A stretch of 15,939 bases of DNA from contig JAGQSE010000045.1 in the NCBI GenBank assembly GCA_020439725.1, forward strand, positions 1 through 15,939, in the 5' to 3' direction. How positions within the stretch are numbered: position 1 is the stretch's first letter; each line of letters begins with the position of its first letter. Of this stretch, positions 15,457 through 15,939 are shown in pieces. The stretch is from Acidobacteriota bacterium (GTDB taxonomy: Bacteria; Acidobacteriota; Thermoanaerobaculia; Multivoradales; JAHZIX01). Made by a program: the position numbers and the translations under genes. The notes below the pieces were generated by a model that did not search any database, was not told where the DNA came from, and saw nothing but the letters and a program-made list of their open reading frames with translations.

Positions 15457-15939
15457 ATGGCGATGAGCCCGGACCGTTCGGGACACCTCGAGCATGGCGG
15501 TCGGAGCCTCTGGTGGGAGCTCTTCGGCACCGGCGAGAAGCCGGTGGTCTGCCTGCTCAACGGACTCGCCATGCACACCGGCGCCTGGCACGGCTTCTTG
15601 GACGAGCTGCGACCGGATCACGACGTCCTGCTCTGGGATTACCCCGGTCAGGGTCGCTCGTCGTGTCCCGACGAGCCCTACCTGATCCCCGAGCTGTGCG
15701 CTCACCTGGCGGCGATCCTCGACCATCTCCGTATCGCGCGCATCCATCTGGTGGGGGTTTCCTACGGCGGCTTCATCGCGCTCGATTTCGCTCGCCTCTA
15801 CACCGAGCGGCTCTCCACGCTCACGCTGTCGGGGATCCTGCTCTCCCACGAGCGGCAGTTCGAGATGTACCAGGATCTCTCGCTGCGCTTTTATCGCTCC
15901 GGCGCCGAGGCCTTCGAGATCTACACCCACTACCTCTAC
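15457..15939 (+). CDS. Second alpha/beta-hydrolase, N-terminal part (runs off right edge)
   Basis: The open frame runs 161 codons to the end of the window without a stop. It has the alpha/beta-hydrolase pattern: oxyanion segment L-L-N-G-L-A-M-H (33-40), D-Y-P-G-Q-G-R-S (61-68), and nucleophile elbow G-V-S-Y-G-G with Ser102 (100-105). The acid and His residues lie beyond the edge. It differs clearly from the first hydrolase in this operon, so it is a second family member and not a fresh duplication. The ATG has GGGAG six bases upstream; an in-frame ATG two codons later is an alternative start. It begins 37 bp after the previous gene. Paired hydrolases next to a ligase suggest sequential or partnered steps on the same acyl compound. 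Confidence 0.88.
   Translation, partial: MAMSPDRSGHLEHGGRSLWWELFGTGEKPVVCLLNGLAMHTGAWHGFLDELRPDHDVLLWDYPGQGRSSCPDEPYLIPELCAHLAAILDHLRIARIHLVGVSYGGFIALDFARLYTERLSTLTLSGILLSHERQFEMYQDLSLRFYRSGAEAFEIYTHYLY

Noticed and set aside
12241..15939. OleBCD-type olefin (long-chain hydrocarbon) biosynthesis cluster, since an SDR, an AMP ligase and an alpha/beta hydrolase occur together
   Set aside because: OleB uses an Asp nucleophile while both hydrolases here have Ser elbows; OleD is a longer extended SDR whereas this one is a classical 259-residue FabG type; no OleA thiolase is seen.

Overview
This 15.9 kb window is a high-GC bacterial chromosome segment with dense coding and mostly short intergenic gaps. 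A TPR-bearing transmembrane Ser/Thr kinase, a hybrid histidine kinase, a sigma-54 activator and L,D-transpeptidases (diderm-type envelope genes) occur together. That mix would fit an environmental diderm such as Acidobacteriota (Thermoanaerobaculia-like) or a Myxococcota relative. The assignment is an impression from protein style; the window holds no rRNA or marker gene. No tRNA, rRNA, CRISPR array or insertion sequence was seen.

Region 1 (1-5783), stress and signalling. On the minus strand, reading leftwards, lie a soluble PAS-histidine kinase-receiver hybrid, a small GlsB/YeaQ-type membrane protein and the first 84 codons of a short-chain dehydrogenase that runs off the left edge. Divergent from the hybrid kinase is an 845-residue Ser/Thr kinase with one membrane segment and ten TPR units at an exact 42-residue period. 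A small SAM methyltransferase follows it.

Region 2 (5764-10676), a sigma-54-controlled envelope module. A minus-strand NtrC-type activator with a degenerate receiver domain faces a plus-strand set: a lipoprotein, two different YkuD L,D-transpeptidases and an exported protein of unknown function. The lipoprotein is preceded by a full-consensus -24/-12 promoter (7336-7351), and an AT-richer island of repeated TCGGAA half-sites lies 85-124 bp upstream of it. The lipoprotein ends in a C-terminal lysine, as Braun's lipoprotein does, and is adjacent to two transpeptidases of the fold that attaches Braun's lipoprotein to peptidoglycan. This is the most interesting part of the window: a possible inducible outer membrane-peptidoglycan tethering system.

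Region 3 (10730-15939), acyl metabolism. A minus-strand B3/B4 tRNA-binding-domain protein is divergent from a TetR regulator with a clear -35/-10 promoter and an inverted-repeat operator at the predicted transcription start. The regulator heads a tight operon: FabG-like SDR, AMP-forming acyl-CoA ligase, alpha/beta hydrolase, and a second alpha/beta hydrolase that is cut by the right edge. The likely role is activation and modification of an unidentified carboxylic or fatty acid, induced by an acyl-type ligand.
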